The notes beneath the pieces are model-generated. The model was given only the letters and a program-made list of their open reading frames with translations, did no database searches and was not told the DNA's origin. A DNA stretch of 64,000 bases from DAOUKH01 sp965219875 (GTDB taxonomy: Bacteria; Chloroflexota; Dehalococcoidia; SHYB01), in the NCBI GenBank assembly GCA_965219875.1, contig CBDCOW010000003.1, positions 434,001 through 498,000 of the forward strand, written 5' to 3'. This document shows, piece after piece, positions 16,027 through 25,275 of the stretch; position 1 is the first letter of the stretch, and every line of letters begins with the position of its first letter. A program made the position numbers and the translations under genes.

Positions 16027-18762
16027 TTCCTCCCTTTCCTGTGTGGGACGCTCTACATGTTCAGCCGGAAAGCGGCATGGCAGTCCGCGACCTCTTACTG
16101 GACGGTCGCGGTGTCCTCCCCGATGAGCAGGCCGGTGGTTGCGCTATCGCCCCCGCACCTGACCATAAATGGTAATTCAGCCCCCTTCACTAGCGCGGTG
16201 ATGCCAGTGGCTACGTATGTTCTCTCAGCAGGATCAGTATCATTTGCGGATACATCATGCCAGCTGGTAGTGCCGCCAATACTTACTTGCACATAGACCT
16301 TGTAACCTCCGGGGCACACGCCGTAGTGGAGGCTGCCATCGCCGAGAGGGTAGGCGGCGTCAGTCCAGCTGACGTCGTACCTGTTGTCGCCGCCCTCGTG
16401 AGTCACCCTGGCCCTGACGATGCCCCGGTCCATGGTGGCCGGGAAGGCGTAGGACGCCACCTCGCTGCCGTCGCTGAACACCGCCCAGACGCGGTACAAC
16501 ACCAAATAGGAGGCCGGCACGGTCGTGTCGTTCCAGGATGACACGCCGGACCCAACCGCTGGTCGGTCGTCGCCTCTCAGGTCGGCGTGGGTAAGCTCGG
16601 TCGCGCCGCCTGGCGCGGAGCGATCTATCCGGTAGCCGGTCAGGTCCTGGGTGTCGCTGCCGGCGGCCCATTTCAGGACCACCGCGTCCTCGTCGGCGTC
16701 ATAGATTGCGGAGGTAACGCGGGGTTGCCGGAGGCTGGTGGGGGCGAGCGGTTCGTCACCGTCCTCGATGGTGACTATCGCCCCCTGCGTGGCCGCCGTC
16801 GACGCGGAGGATGCCGCCGTCGACACGGATATGATGAGTTGTTCGTTGCTTTCCTGGGTATTGTCGTCCACGATCCTGAATTGCGCTACGTGCTTGATAG
16901 CCTCGAAGAACCCGCTGTCATAGTAGCCAAAGAAATCGTCAGGGTTGAACGTTACCGTAGTAGTGGTAAACGGAAGGTAGTCGGTCCCTTCGTGCGCCGT
17001 ATCCGGGAAGGATTGCACGGTCAAGGTCAAAGACCCTTGCGGTTTTTCGTAGGAGTCCGTCCTCACCCTGACGGCTACGATGACCCCTCCCTGAGGCTCG
17101 TAGACCGTCTCGGTGACTAACACTTTGGCCTGTAGGGTGATGTCCGAGGGCGCGGCGCCCGTCGCGGCCCGGGTGATCGTCACCGTGTAGGTCCGGGTGG
17201 TCACGCCGTCCGGGGCGGTGACCTTCACGGTGATCGTGTTGCTGCCTACGTTCAGACCTACTTGGTATCCAGTGGCGCTCGCGTCCGCGTCGTCCGGGGT
17301 GATGACGACCGTGGCGGCGGCCTGGTTCTTCGTCGCAGTGACCGTGGTGGACGACACGCTGTTGGCGACGGAGGCGGTGTAGCTGGTGGCGGCGCCGGCG
17401 AAGGCGGGCGACAGCGTGACGCCGCTCAGAGCCAGCGCGCTCAGGCTGGCGTCGCTGGACGGCGGGGGCGCGGCCCGGGTGACGGTCACCGTATAGGTCC
17501 GCGTGGCGCCGTCCTCGGCGGTCACCTTGACGGTGATGGCGTTGCTGCCCACGTTCAGGTTGACCTGGTGCCCGTCCCTGTTGGTGTCGGCGTCGGTGGG
17601 GGTGATGAGGACATCGGCGGCGGCGTGGTTCTTCGTCGCCGTCACCGTGGTGGACGACACGTTGTTGGCGACGGAGGCGGCGTAGCTGGTGGTGGCGGCG
17701 GCGAAGACCGGCGACAGCGTGCCACTGCTCAGACTCAGCGCGCTCAGGCTGGCGTCGCTGGACGCCGCGGGCGCGGCCCGGGTGACCGTCACCGTGTAGG
17801 TCCGGGTGGTCGTGCCGTCCTCGGCGGTCACCTTGACGCTGATCGTGTTGCTCCCCACGTCCAGGTTGACCTGATCTCCGGCCCTGTTGGCGTCGGCGTC
17901 GGTGGGGGTGATGAGGACCGACGCGGCGGCATGGTTCGTCGTCGCCGTTACCGTGGTGGACGACACGTTGCTGGCGACGGAGGCGGCGTAGCTGATGGTG
18001 TCGCCGGCGAAGCCCGGCGACAGCGTGCCACTGCTCAGACTCAGCGCGCTGAGGCTGGCGTCGCTGGACGCCACGGGCGCGGCCCGGGTGACCGTCACCG
18101 TGTAGGTCCGGGTGGTGCCGTCCTCGGCGGTCACCTTGACGCTGATCGTGTTGCTCCCCACGTCCAGGTTGACCTGATCTCCGGCCCTGTTGGCGTCGGC
18201 GTCGGTGGGGGTGATGAGGACCGACGCGGCGGCATGGTTCTTCGTCGCCGTTACCGTGGTCCAGGAGACGCTGTTGACGACGGAGGCGGCGTAGCTGATG
18301 GTGGCGCTGGCAAAGTCCGGCGTCAGCGTGCCGCTGCTCAGACTCAGCGCGCTCAGGCTGGCGTCGCTGGACGCCGTGGGCGCGTCGTTGGCGGGGATGG
18401 TCACCACGAACGCGGAGGGAAGGGCCAGGGTGACCTGGGGCGCGTTGGCCTTGGTCAGCGCCACGTTGAAGGTCTCGGCGCTCTCCTGGGTAGTGTCGTC
18501 CCGGACCGCCACCGTTCCGGTGTACACCCGCTGCCAGCGTTGGCTCCCGCCGACGGTGACGACGCTGAACCCGTCGGGGTCCAGGGTATAGGAGGGGCTG
18601 AAGGCGTCGTAGTCGCTGCCGGAGGTCGCCGTGCCGCCCCCGGCGGTGGCGGTCACCGTCCCGCCCGGCCCGTGGGGCTCCTGGTCCGCGTTGGTGGTCA
18701 CGGTGACGCTCACCGAGACCGCGCCCGGCTCGCTCACCGTGGTGGGGCTGACCGCCAGCGCC

Positions 18763-19080
18763 GCCGTCGCCGCCGGGAAGTCGTCGTCTTCCACCAGCGT
18801 CGAGGCGCTGGCGGCGCCCAGGGTGTAGCCGGTGCTGGGCGACGCCGTGACGCTGACCGTGGAGTGCTCCTCCCAGTCGCTGTCGTCGGCGCCGGTGGCC
18901 ACCGTCATGGTCGCCGCGGTGGCGTTGGCGGCGATGGTCACCGGGTAGGCGCCCTCGGAGGCGGCGGGAACCAGGTCCCCGGTCTCGGCGACGTTCACCG
19001 TCAGCGTCAGCGGGTCCCCGGCGGCGGGCGTGCGGGTCACGGTGAACGTCAGGGAGTCGCCCTCGCCGGCCGTGGCCGCC
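18763..19080 (-). repeat. Calx-beta-coding repeat, copy 2
   Basis: This stretch matches 20676-20993 almost base for base over ~315 bases (few mismatches by eye, constant offset 1913). It codes a Calx-beta-like unit ending in the VEDDDFP segment. Confidence 0.85.
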
Positions 19081-19770
19081 GCCGCGCCGATGCTGACCGC
19101 GGGGGCGGCTCGCGTGAGCGTCAGCGTGTAGGTCTGGCTGGCGCTGCCCTTGGCCAGCTTGACCTTGATGGTGTTCTCGCCCACCGCCAGGTCGAACTGG
19201 TCGCCGGCGGTATCGGCATCGGCGTCGCTGAGCGCGTTGCCCGCCCCGTCCTCGTAGGAGACGGTCGCGTCGGCGTCCGCCGTGGCGGTGACGGTGATGC
19301 GATTGTTGCCGTAGGCCAGGCCGGGGACGGCGTACTCCAGCGTGCGGCTGGCGAAGCCCGGCGTCAGCGTGCCCGCGCTCACCGTCAGCGCGCTCAAGGT
19401 GGGGGGCGTCACGGCGGCGGCTACCTGGAAGACGGGGGAGAGGCCGTAGAACGGATAGGTGGTCCCTGAAGAGAGAACCGAGTTTACGAAGTGCTTGCCA
19501 GAAGCCTTGGTTCCAGCGCCGACTCCACTAGTCGACCCCAAAAAGTTGGTGGCGGCGGTTCCGTCGTTGTTGGTCCCGGTCCAGACCCGATGGGGTGAGG
19601 TCTCCTGCCCGGTTTGCGCTCTGAACACGTAGCTGTCCCACGAGCCGTCGTAGAAATCCTCGTACTCGTCGGCGGCCTTGGCGCCGCCCAGCCAGTAGAT
19701 GGGCACGCCCTTGTCGGCGCTGGTATAGGTGGTTTCGGTATGGTCGCGGGCGGCAACACTCGCGGTGCTG

Positions 19771-19945
19771 CCGAGGACCTTGAACTGCGAGCTGTGGCTC
19801 TGAATGCCGGCATGGCCCGCGGCGACGGCGGTCTGCACGTGGGTGTCGTAGTCGCTGATGTCGGTGGAATTGGCGTTGCGCGTCGTCGAGGTGACGATGA
19901 GCAGCCGAAACTGGTCGCCAACGCCCAGGCCCGACGGCTTCAGCG
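19771..19945 (-). repeat. Duplicated domain-coding block, copy 2
   Basis: Essentially identical to 22680-22854 (constant offset 2909), coding the THVQTAVAAGHAGIQSHSS segment. It points to a recent internal duplication of about 2.9 kb. Confidence 0.85.
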
Positions 19946-19999
19946 GCCAGTCCGCGGGGACGGTCACCACGTCGCGGGGGGGATCGGCCCGGGTGAGCG

Positions 20000-22900
20000 T
20001 CAGCGTGTAGGTCTGCAGCTGGCGCCGCCCTTGGTCACCTTGACCTTGATGGTGTTCTCGCCCACTACCAGGTCCGCCTGGAACCCGGCGGTATCGGCGT
20101 CGGCGTCGGTCAGCGTGTTGCCGGAGCCGTCTTCGTAGGCGACGGTCACGTCGGCGTCCGCCGTGGCCGTGACGATGATCCGGCCGTCGGCGTTGGGCAC
20201 GTCGGGGACGGCGTACTCCAGGGTGCCGCTGGCGAAGTCCGGCGTCAGCGTCCCTGCGCTCACCGTCAGCCCGCTCAGGGCGGGGGGCGCTGCGGGCGCG
20301 TCGTTGGCGGGGATGGTCACCGCCGCCGTCGACAGGGCCAGGGTGACCTTGGGTGCGCCGCTCTTGGTCAGCACGAGGTGGAAGGTCTCGGCGCTCTCCT
20401 GGGTGGTGTCTTCCCTGACGGTCACCGTTCCGCTGTACTCCCGCCACCAGTGTCGGCCCCCGCCGATGGTTATCGCGCTGAACCCGGCGGCGTCCAGGGC
20501 ATAGGACTGGTTGTAAGTGTCGTAGTCGCTGCCGGCGCTGGCCGTGACGTCGCTGCTGACGACCGTCAGCGTCCCGCCCGGCCCGTGGGGCATCTCGTTC
20601 CGCTGCGTGGTCACACTGACGGTCACCCTCGCCGTGCCCGGCTCGCTCACCGAGGCGGGGCTGACGACCAGATGCGCCGTCGCCGCCGGGAAGTCGTCGT
20701 CTTCCACCAGCGTCGAGGCGCTGGCGGCGCCCAGGGTGTAGCCGGTGCTGGGCGACGCCGTGACGCTGACCGTGGAGTGCTCCTCCCAGTCGCTGTCGTC
20801 GGCGCCGGTGGCCACCGTCATGGTCGCCGCGGTGGCGTTGGCGGCGATGGTCACCGGGTAGGCGCCCTCGGAGGCGGCGGGAACCAGGTCCCCGCTCTCG
20901 GCGACGTTCACCGTCAGTGTCAGCGCGTCCCCGGCGGCGGGCGTGCGGGTCACGGTGAAGGTCAGGGCGTCGCCCTCCCCGGCCGTGCCCGCCGCCGCGC
21001 TGACGCTGACCGCGGGCGCCGTTCGCGTGAGCGTCAGGGTGTAGGTCTGGCTGAGGCCGCCCTCGGTCACCCTGACCTTGATGGTGTTCTCGCCCACCGC
21101 CAGGTCGAACTGGTCGCCGGCGGTGGCGGCGTCAACGTCGCTGAGCGCGGCGCCCGCCCCGTCCTCGTAGGAGACGGTCGCGTCGGCGTCCGCCGTGGCC
21201 GTGACGGTGATGCGGTTGTGGCCGTAGGCCAGGCCGGGGACGGCGTACTCCAGGGTGCCGCCGGCGAAGGTTGGCGTCAGCGTCCCGGCGCTCACCGTCA
21301 GACCGCTCAGGGTGGGGGGCTCGCCGGCGGCCGAGCTATACCTGCCGGGAATGACCCGGTTGTTGGTGGCGGCGTTGGAGGGGACTGCCACCTCCCCGAC
21401 CATGCGGCCCGAGCCCCGCTCTCCGCACCAGACCTGCACCACGCCAACGTTGACTAGGCGATCGTAAGTCGCCGTGATGACGTCCGCCGTGCCCGTGGCA
21501 TCGTCCACGATCTCGGTGGCGCCAACGACCACCCCATTCGAGACAAGGCCCAGATAGGCCTTGTACCCGTCAGTGCAATCCTGCGTGTCCACCCAGGTGA
21601 CCTCGAATGCCCTGGTCCCATCGGTAGCCCCATCGGGGGCGGTGACCACGACTGTCGCCGAGTTCGCCGCCCGGGTCACGGTCACCGTGTAGGTCCGGGT
21701 GGTCGTGCCGTCCTCGGCGGTCACCTTGACGCTGACGACGTTGCTTCCCACGTCCAGGCTCACCTGGTACCCCTCCGCGCTCAGGTCGGCGTCGTCGACC
21801 GGGGTGATCACCACCGTGGCGGCGGCATGGTTCGGCGTCGCCGTCACCGTGGTGGACTCCACGCTGTTGTATACGGATGCGGTGTAGCCGGTGGTGGCGC
21901 CGGCAAAGACCGGGTCCAGCGTGACGCCGCTCAGGGCCAGCCCGCTCAGGCTGGCGTCGCTGGACGCCGCGGGCGCCGCCCTGGTGACCTTCAGCGTGTA
22001 GGTCTGGCTGGCGCCGCCCTTGGTCACCTTGACCTTGATGGTGTTCTCGCCCACCTCCAGGTCCGTCTGGAACCCGGCGGTACCGGCGTCGGCGTCGGTC
22101 AGCGTGTTGCCGGAGCCGTCCTCGTAGGTGACGGCCGCCCCGGTCTCCGGGGTCGCCGTGACGGTGATGCGGCCGGTGGCGTTGGGCACGTCGGGGACGG
22201 CGTACTCCAGGGTGCCGCCGGCGAAGGCCGGCGTCAGCGTCCCGGCGCTCACCGTCAGCCCGCTCAGGGTGGGGGGCGTCGCGGCCCCGGCTACCTGGAA
22301 GACGGCGGAGAGGCCGTAGAAGGGCCGTGCGTTACCGCTGCCGGTGGCGGAGTTGCTGCTGAGCGGACCTTGGCCGGCGGCGTTGGCTCTTGCGACCCTT
22401 ACTAGCGATAAGCCCAGCGCGTAGGAGGTGGAACCGAAGAAAGACTCCGTCCCGTCGTGGCCGCACCCGGTGTGCGGGCGCGCGTAGGAGGGAGGTGGAA
22501 ACGACACGTCGGTCCCGCTCTCGTTCTTGCCCGTCGCCTCCTCGTCCCACGAGCCGTCGTAGAAGTCCTCGTACTCGTCGGCCGCCTTGTTCCCGTCCAG
22601 CCAGTAGATCGGCACGCCCTTGTCGGCGCTGGTATAAGTGGTGCCGGTATGGTCGCGGGCGTCCACGGCGGCCGTGCAGCCGAGGACCTTGAACTGCGAG
22701 CTGTGGCTCTGAATGCCGGCATGGCCCGCGGCGACGGCGGTCTGCACGTGGGTGTCGTAGTCGCTGATGTCGGTGGAATTGGCGTTGCGCGTCGTCGAGG
22801 TGACGATGAGCAGCCGGAACTGGTCGCCGACGCCCAGGCCCGACGGCTTCAGCGTCCAGTCTGCGGGGACGGCCACCACGTCGCGGGGGGGATCGGCCCT

Positions 22901-24712
22901 CGTGATGGTCATCGTGTAGGTCTGGGTGGTCGTGCCGTCCTCGGCGGTCACCTTCACGCTGATCGTGTTGCTGCCCACGTCCAGGTTGACCTGATCTCCG
23001 GCCCTGTTGGCGTCGGCGTCGGTGGGGGTGATGAGGACCGACGCGGCGGCATCGTTCGTCGTCGCCGTCACCGTGGTGGACGTCACGCTGTTGGCGACGG
23101 AGGCCGTGTAGCTGGTGGTGTCGGCGGAGAAGGTCGGCTCCAGCGTGACGCCGCTCACCGACAAGTCGCTCAACGCCGCGTCAGTAGAAGAAGTCCCGGG
23201 CAGCGGATGATGAAAGAGCTTCTGGTTGCCGGTGCCGGAGTTCCCCACCCACATGGTCGTTCCATCGGACCATGCGCCCCAATTGTTTGAGGAGATGCGC
23301 AGGCTCAAGTCCAGGCCGGCGTTGCGGCTCCCGCTGCTGATCGTATAGGCGAGGGCTTTGTTGAATCCCTGATATACCACCCACATGGTCGTGCCGTCCG
23401 CCCAGACTCCAGCTTGGCGCTGGCTGCCCTGCCTCACGCTGAACTCCTTAGCTGTGTCGCGGTTACCGTTGGACAGCGCGTAGGCGTAGAGCTTCCTGTC
23501 GTTCTTGTCCGCCACCCAGATGGTCGTGCCGTCCGACCAAACGCCGCTAGCATTACCGTTGGCGCTGTTCAGCGTGATGTCCTTGCCCGAGTCGCGGGCG
23601 CCGCCGGACAGCGCGTGGGCGTAGAGCTTAGCGTCAGAGGCGTCCGCCACCCAGATGGTCGTGCCGTCCGACCAGACGCCATTAGGATTACGGTTGGCGC
23701 CATCCAGCGTGATGTCCTTGCCCGAGTCGCGGGCGCCGCCGGACAGCGAGTAGGCGTAGAGCTTGTAACGGGCCGCATCCACCACCCAGACCGTCGTGCC
23801 GTCCGACCAGATGCCCCGGGGACTCCCGTTCTCGGAGGCGAAGGTGATGTCGACGGGCGTGGACTGCTGTCGCGCCGAATCCGGCGGGTCGTCTTCCTCT
23901 TCTTCCGGCTCCGCCACGCGGAAGCCCGCCCTCGCCGAGGCCAGCTTCACGCCGTCTGAAGAGGAGATGCTCGCTTCGAGGGTGTAGTCGCCCGCCGGGC
24001 AGCCGGCGGATATGGTCCCCGTGCGGGTTTCCGGGTCATCGTCCACCTGGTACATGTAGCGGTCCACGCCCAGGCCGTCGCCCTCGCAGGCGTCGGCCCC
24101 CACCACGTCGGCGCGAAAGATGTAGTCAGTGGTGCCGGTGTCCCAGTCGGACTGCAAGCCGATGAATCCCATGGTGACCGCGATGGCGGTTCCCTGCTCC
24201 ACGGAGCTGGAGGGGAAGAGGGCAATCGCCACCAGCGGCGTCGGCTCAGGCGTTGGCGTTGGGGCCGGGGCCGTCACGGTGAAGCTCGCCCTCGCCGACG
24301 CGAGTTCTACACTGTCGGGCGAGGAGATGCTGGCTTCGAGAGTGTAGTCGCCCGCCGGACAGTCGGCGGATATGGTCCCGGTGCGGGTTTCCGGGTCCTC
24401 GTCCACCTGGTACATGTAGCGGTCCACGCCCAGGCCGTAGCCATTGGCCCGGTCCTCGCATTCGTCTGCCCCCATCACGTCGGCCCGGAAGACGTAATCC
24501 CTGGTTGCGGTGTCGGCGTCGGACTCCAGGCCGCCGAAGCTCATGGTGACGGTGATCGCCGATCCCTCCTCCACGGTGTCGGAGGAGAGGCTGACCGCCA
24601 CCGACGGCGACGCCTGGGCGTGGGCCGGGTAGGGCAACGGGACGCCGGAGAGAAGGACGAGCACGAAGGCTCCCAGGGCGGCAAGGACGGCGAAGGACAG
24701 TTTGCGTTTCAC
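20000..24712 (-). CDS. Giant secreted surface protein, 5' part (cadherin-like/Calx-beta)
   Basis: The start is a GTG at 24712 with GAGGT upstream. The signal peptide runs to PAHAQA (~34). Two related ~125-residue beta-domains follow (DTVEEGSAITVTM; GDYTLEASIS), then five ~45-residue propeller-like repeats (GVWSDGTTIWVAD...KLYAYALSGG). After these come cadherin-like beta-sandwich domains, the DQFRLLIVTSTTRN domain, and a Calx-beta-like domain. The frame is broken near 20016, where two extra bases occur relative to the paralogous segment at ~22011, giving the aberrant end GGASCRPTR. It is probably an adhesin or S-layer-associated protein. Its role is not known. Confidence 0.75.
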   Translation of the reverse strand: MKRKLSFAVLAALGAFVLVLLSGVPLPYPAHAQASPSVAVSLSSDTVEEGSAITVTMSFGGLESDADTATRDYVFRADVMGADECEDRANGYGLGVDRYMYQVDEDPETRTGTISADCPAGDYTLEASISSPDSVELASARASFTVTAPAPTPTPEPTPLVAIALFPSSSVEQGTAIAVTMGFIGLQSDWDTGTTDYIFRADVVGADACEGDGLGVDRYMYQVDDDPETRTGTISAGCPAGDYTLEASISSSDGVKLASARAGFRVAEPEEEEDDPPDSARQQSTPVDITFASENGSPRGIWSDGTTVWVVDAARYKLYAYSLSGGARDSGKDITLDGANRNPNGVWSDGTTIWVADASDAKLYAHALSGGARDSGKDITLNSANGNASGVWSDGTTIWVADKNDRKLYAYALSNGNRDTAKEFSVRQGSQRQAGVWADGTTMWVVYQGFNKALAYTISSGSRNAGLDLSLRISSNNWGAWSDGTTMWVGNSGTGNQKLFHHPLPGTSSTDAALSDLSVSGVTLEPTFSADTTSYTASVANSVTSTTVTATTNDAAASVLITPTDADANRAGDQVNLDVGSNTISVKVTAEDGTTTQTYTMTITRADPPRDVVAVPADWTLKPSGLGVGDQFRLLIVTSTTRNANSTDISDYDTHVQTAVAAGHAGIQSHSSQFKVLGCTAAVDARDHTGTTYTSADKGVPIYWLDGNKAADEYEDFYDGSWDEEATGKNESGTDVSFPPPSYARPHTGCGHDGTESFFGSTSYALGLSLVRVARANAAGQGPLSSNSATGSGNARPFYGLSAVFQVAGAATPPTLSGLTVSAGTLTPAFAGGTLEYAVPDVPNATGRITVTATPETGAAVTYEDGSGNTLTDADAGTAGFQTDLEVGENTIKVKVTKGGASQTYTLKVTRAAPAASSDASLSGLALSGVTLDPVFAGATTGYTASVYNSVESTTVTATPNHAAATVVITPVDDADLSAEGYQVSLDVGSNVVSVKVTAEDGTTTRTYTVTVTRAANSATVVVTAPDGATDGTRAFEVTWVDTQDCTDGYKAYLGLVSNGVVVGATEIVDDATGTADVITATYDRLVNVGVVQVWCGERGSGRMVGEVAVPSNAATNNRVIPGRYSSAAGEPPTLSGLTVSAGTLTPTFAGGTLEYAVPGLAYGHNRITVTATADADATVSYEDGAGAALSDVDAATAGDQFDLAVGENTIKVRVTEGGLSQTYTLTLTRTAPAVSVSAAAGTAGEGDALTFTVTRTPAAGDALTLTVNVAESGDLVPAASEGAYPVTIAANATAATMTVATGADDSDWEEHSTVSVTASPSTGYTLGAASASTLVEDDDFPAATAHLVVSPASVSEPGTARVTVSVTTQRNEMPHGPGGTLTVVSSDVTASAGSDYDTYNQSYALDAAGFSAITIGGGRHWWREYSGTVTVREDTTQESAETFHLVLTKSGAPKVTLALSTAAVTIPANDAPAAPPALSGLTVSAGTLTPDFASGTLEYAVPDVPNADGRIIVTATADADVTVAYEDGSGNTLTDADADTAGFQADLVVGENTIKVKVTKGGASCRPTR

Positions 24713-24911
24713 GACAATGACCTCACTTTTGGCAGCTGCAAGGTATGGATGGCAGGCAGGGACGCTGCCCGGAAGGCAAGGAGAGACCTTCGGGCCTGCG
24801 CACGGGCGTTCAGAAGCAGCCGCTCAGGGCAAGCGGCGATGCGGAGGAGCGAGGGGGTTCGAAAAAAGGAGATGGACGGGGGTTTGGGGTTATCCGGTGA
24901 CGATATTCGTC

Positions 24912-24925
24912 GGGGGGGGGGGGGG
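24912..24925 (+). repeat. Homopolymer run of 14 G
   Basis: An uninterrupted G14 tract ~200 bases upstream of the surface-protein start. Such tracts are slippage-prone and can change promoter spacing in other bacteria; no such effect is shown here. Confidence 0.9.
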
Positions 24926-25144
24926 TAGAGAGATTGCGCTCGTCGAGACGCGTCCTCACGGCGGCGGATACCGCCGGTGCGCTCTCTGACGCTACTGCAT
25001 TTTGTATCCTATGCGAAAGGCAGACCAATACAACCCCTCTAACGGGCAGACATAGACCATGCGGACTGCACTATGGCCCAGCATTCATTGTAAACTGCTC
25101 ATGTGAGTATGGTGTGATTATCAACGCCTATTTCCGTGACGTTA

Positions 25145-25173
25145 TTGTGAGTATCTGGCCGATCCGGTACAAT
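25145..25173 (+). promoter_or_regulatory. Candidate sigma70 promoter for kinase gene
   Basis: TTGTGA (25145-25150), a 17-base spacer and TACAAT (25168-25173), about 100 bases ahead of the kinase start. Confidence 0.55.
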
Positions 25174-25275
25174 TGGCACCGGCTGGCCGAGGGCGCCTCG
25201 AAGTCCGATCTGCATCCGGCCGGTTCCTGAAGACGGCGAACCTCGGGTCTGCCACAGCCCAATTGAGGTGGAGAA

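Larger units (their letters stand above)
16095..20015 (-). pseudogene. 3' part of giant surface protein, separated by frameshift
   Basis: This frame continues the protein encoded upstream at 20000-24712. Homology starts at QTYTLTLTRADPP, directly after the break, and no credible start lies there. It encodes ~1300 residues: an enzyme-like or ligand-binding domain (DQFRLLIVTSTTRN... DGSWD), Calx-beta-like units, four to five cadherin-like beta-sandwich repeats of ~90 residues (ending RTYTVTVTRAA), and a fibronectin/Ig-like end. No sortase signal or membrane anchor is seen at the C-terminus. If the frameshift is a sequencing error, this and the upstream part form one ~2870-residue secreted adhesin-like protein. 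Confidence 0.7.
24713..25275. other. Intergenic region between divergent genes
   Basis: 563 bases without a supportable gene separate the surface-protein gene from the kinase gene. The region holds a run of 14 G (24912-24925) and, from ~24990, distinctly AT-richer sequence with a sigma70-like promoter for the kinase (25145-25173). Nothing else is recognised. Confidence 0.6.

Noticed and set aside
17262..19469. A 735-codon plus-strand frame opposite the surface protein, Gly/Arg/Val-rich.
   Set aside because: It mirrors the repeats of the real minus-strand gene and has no recognisable protein features.
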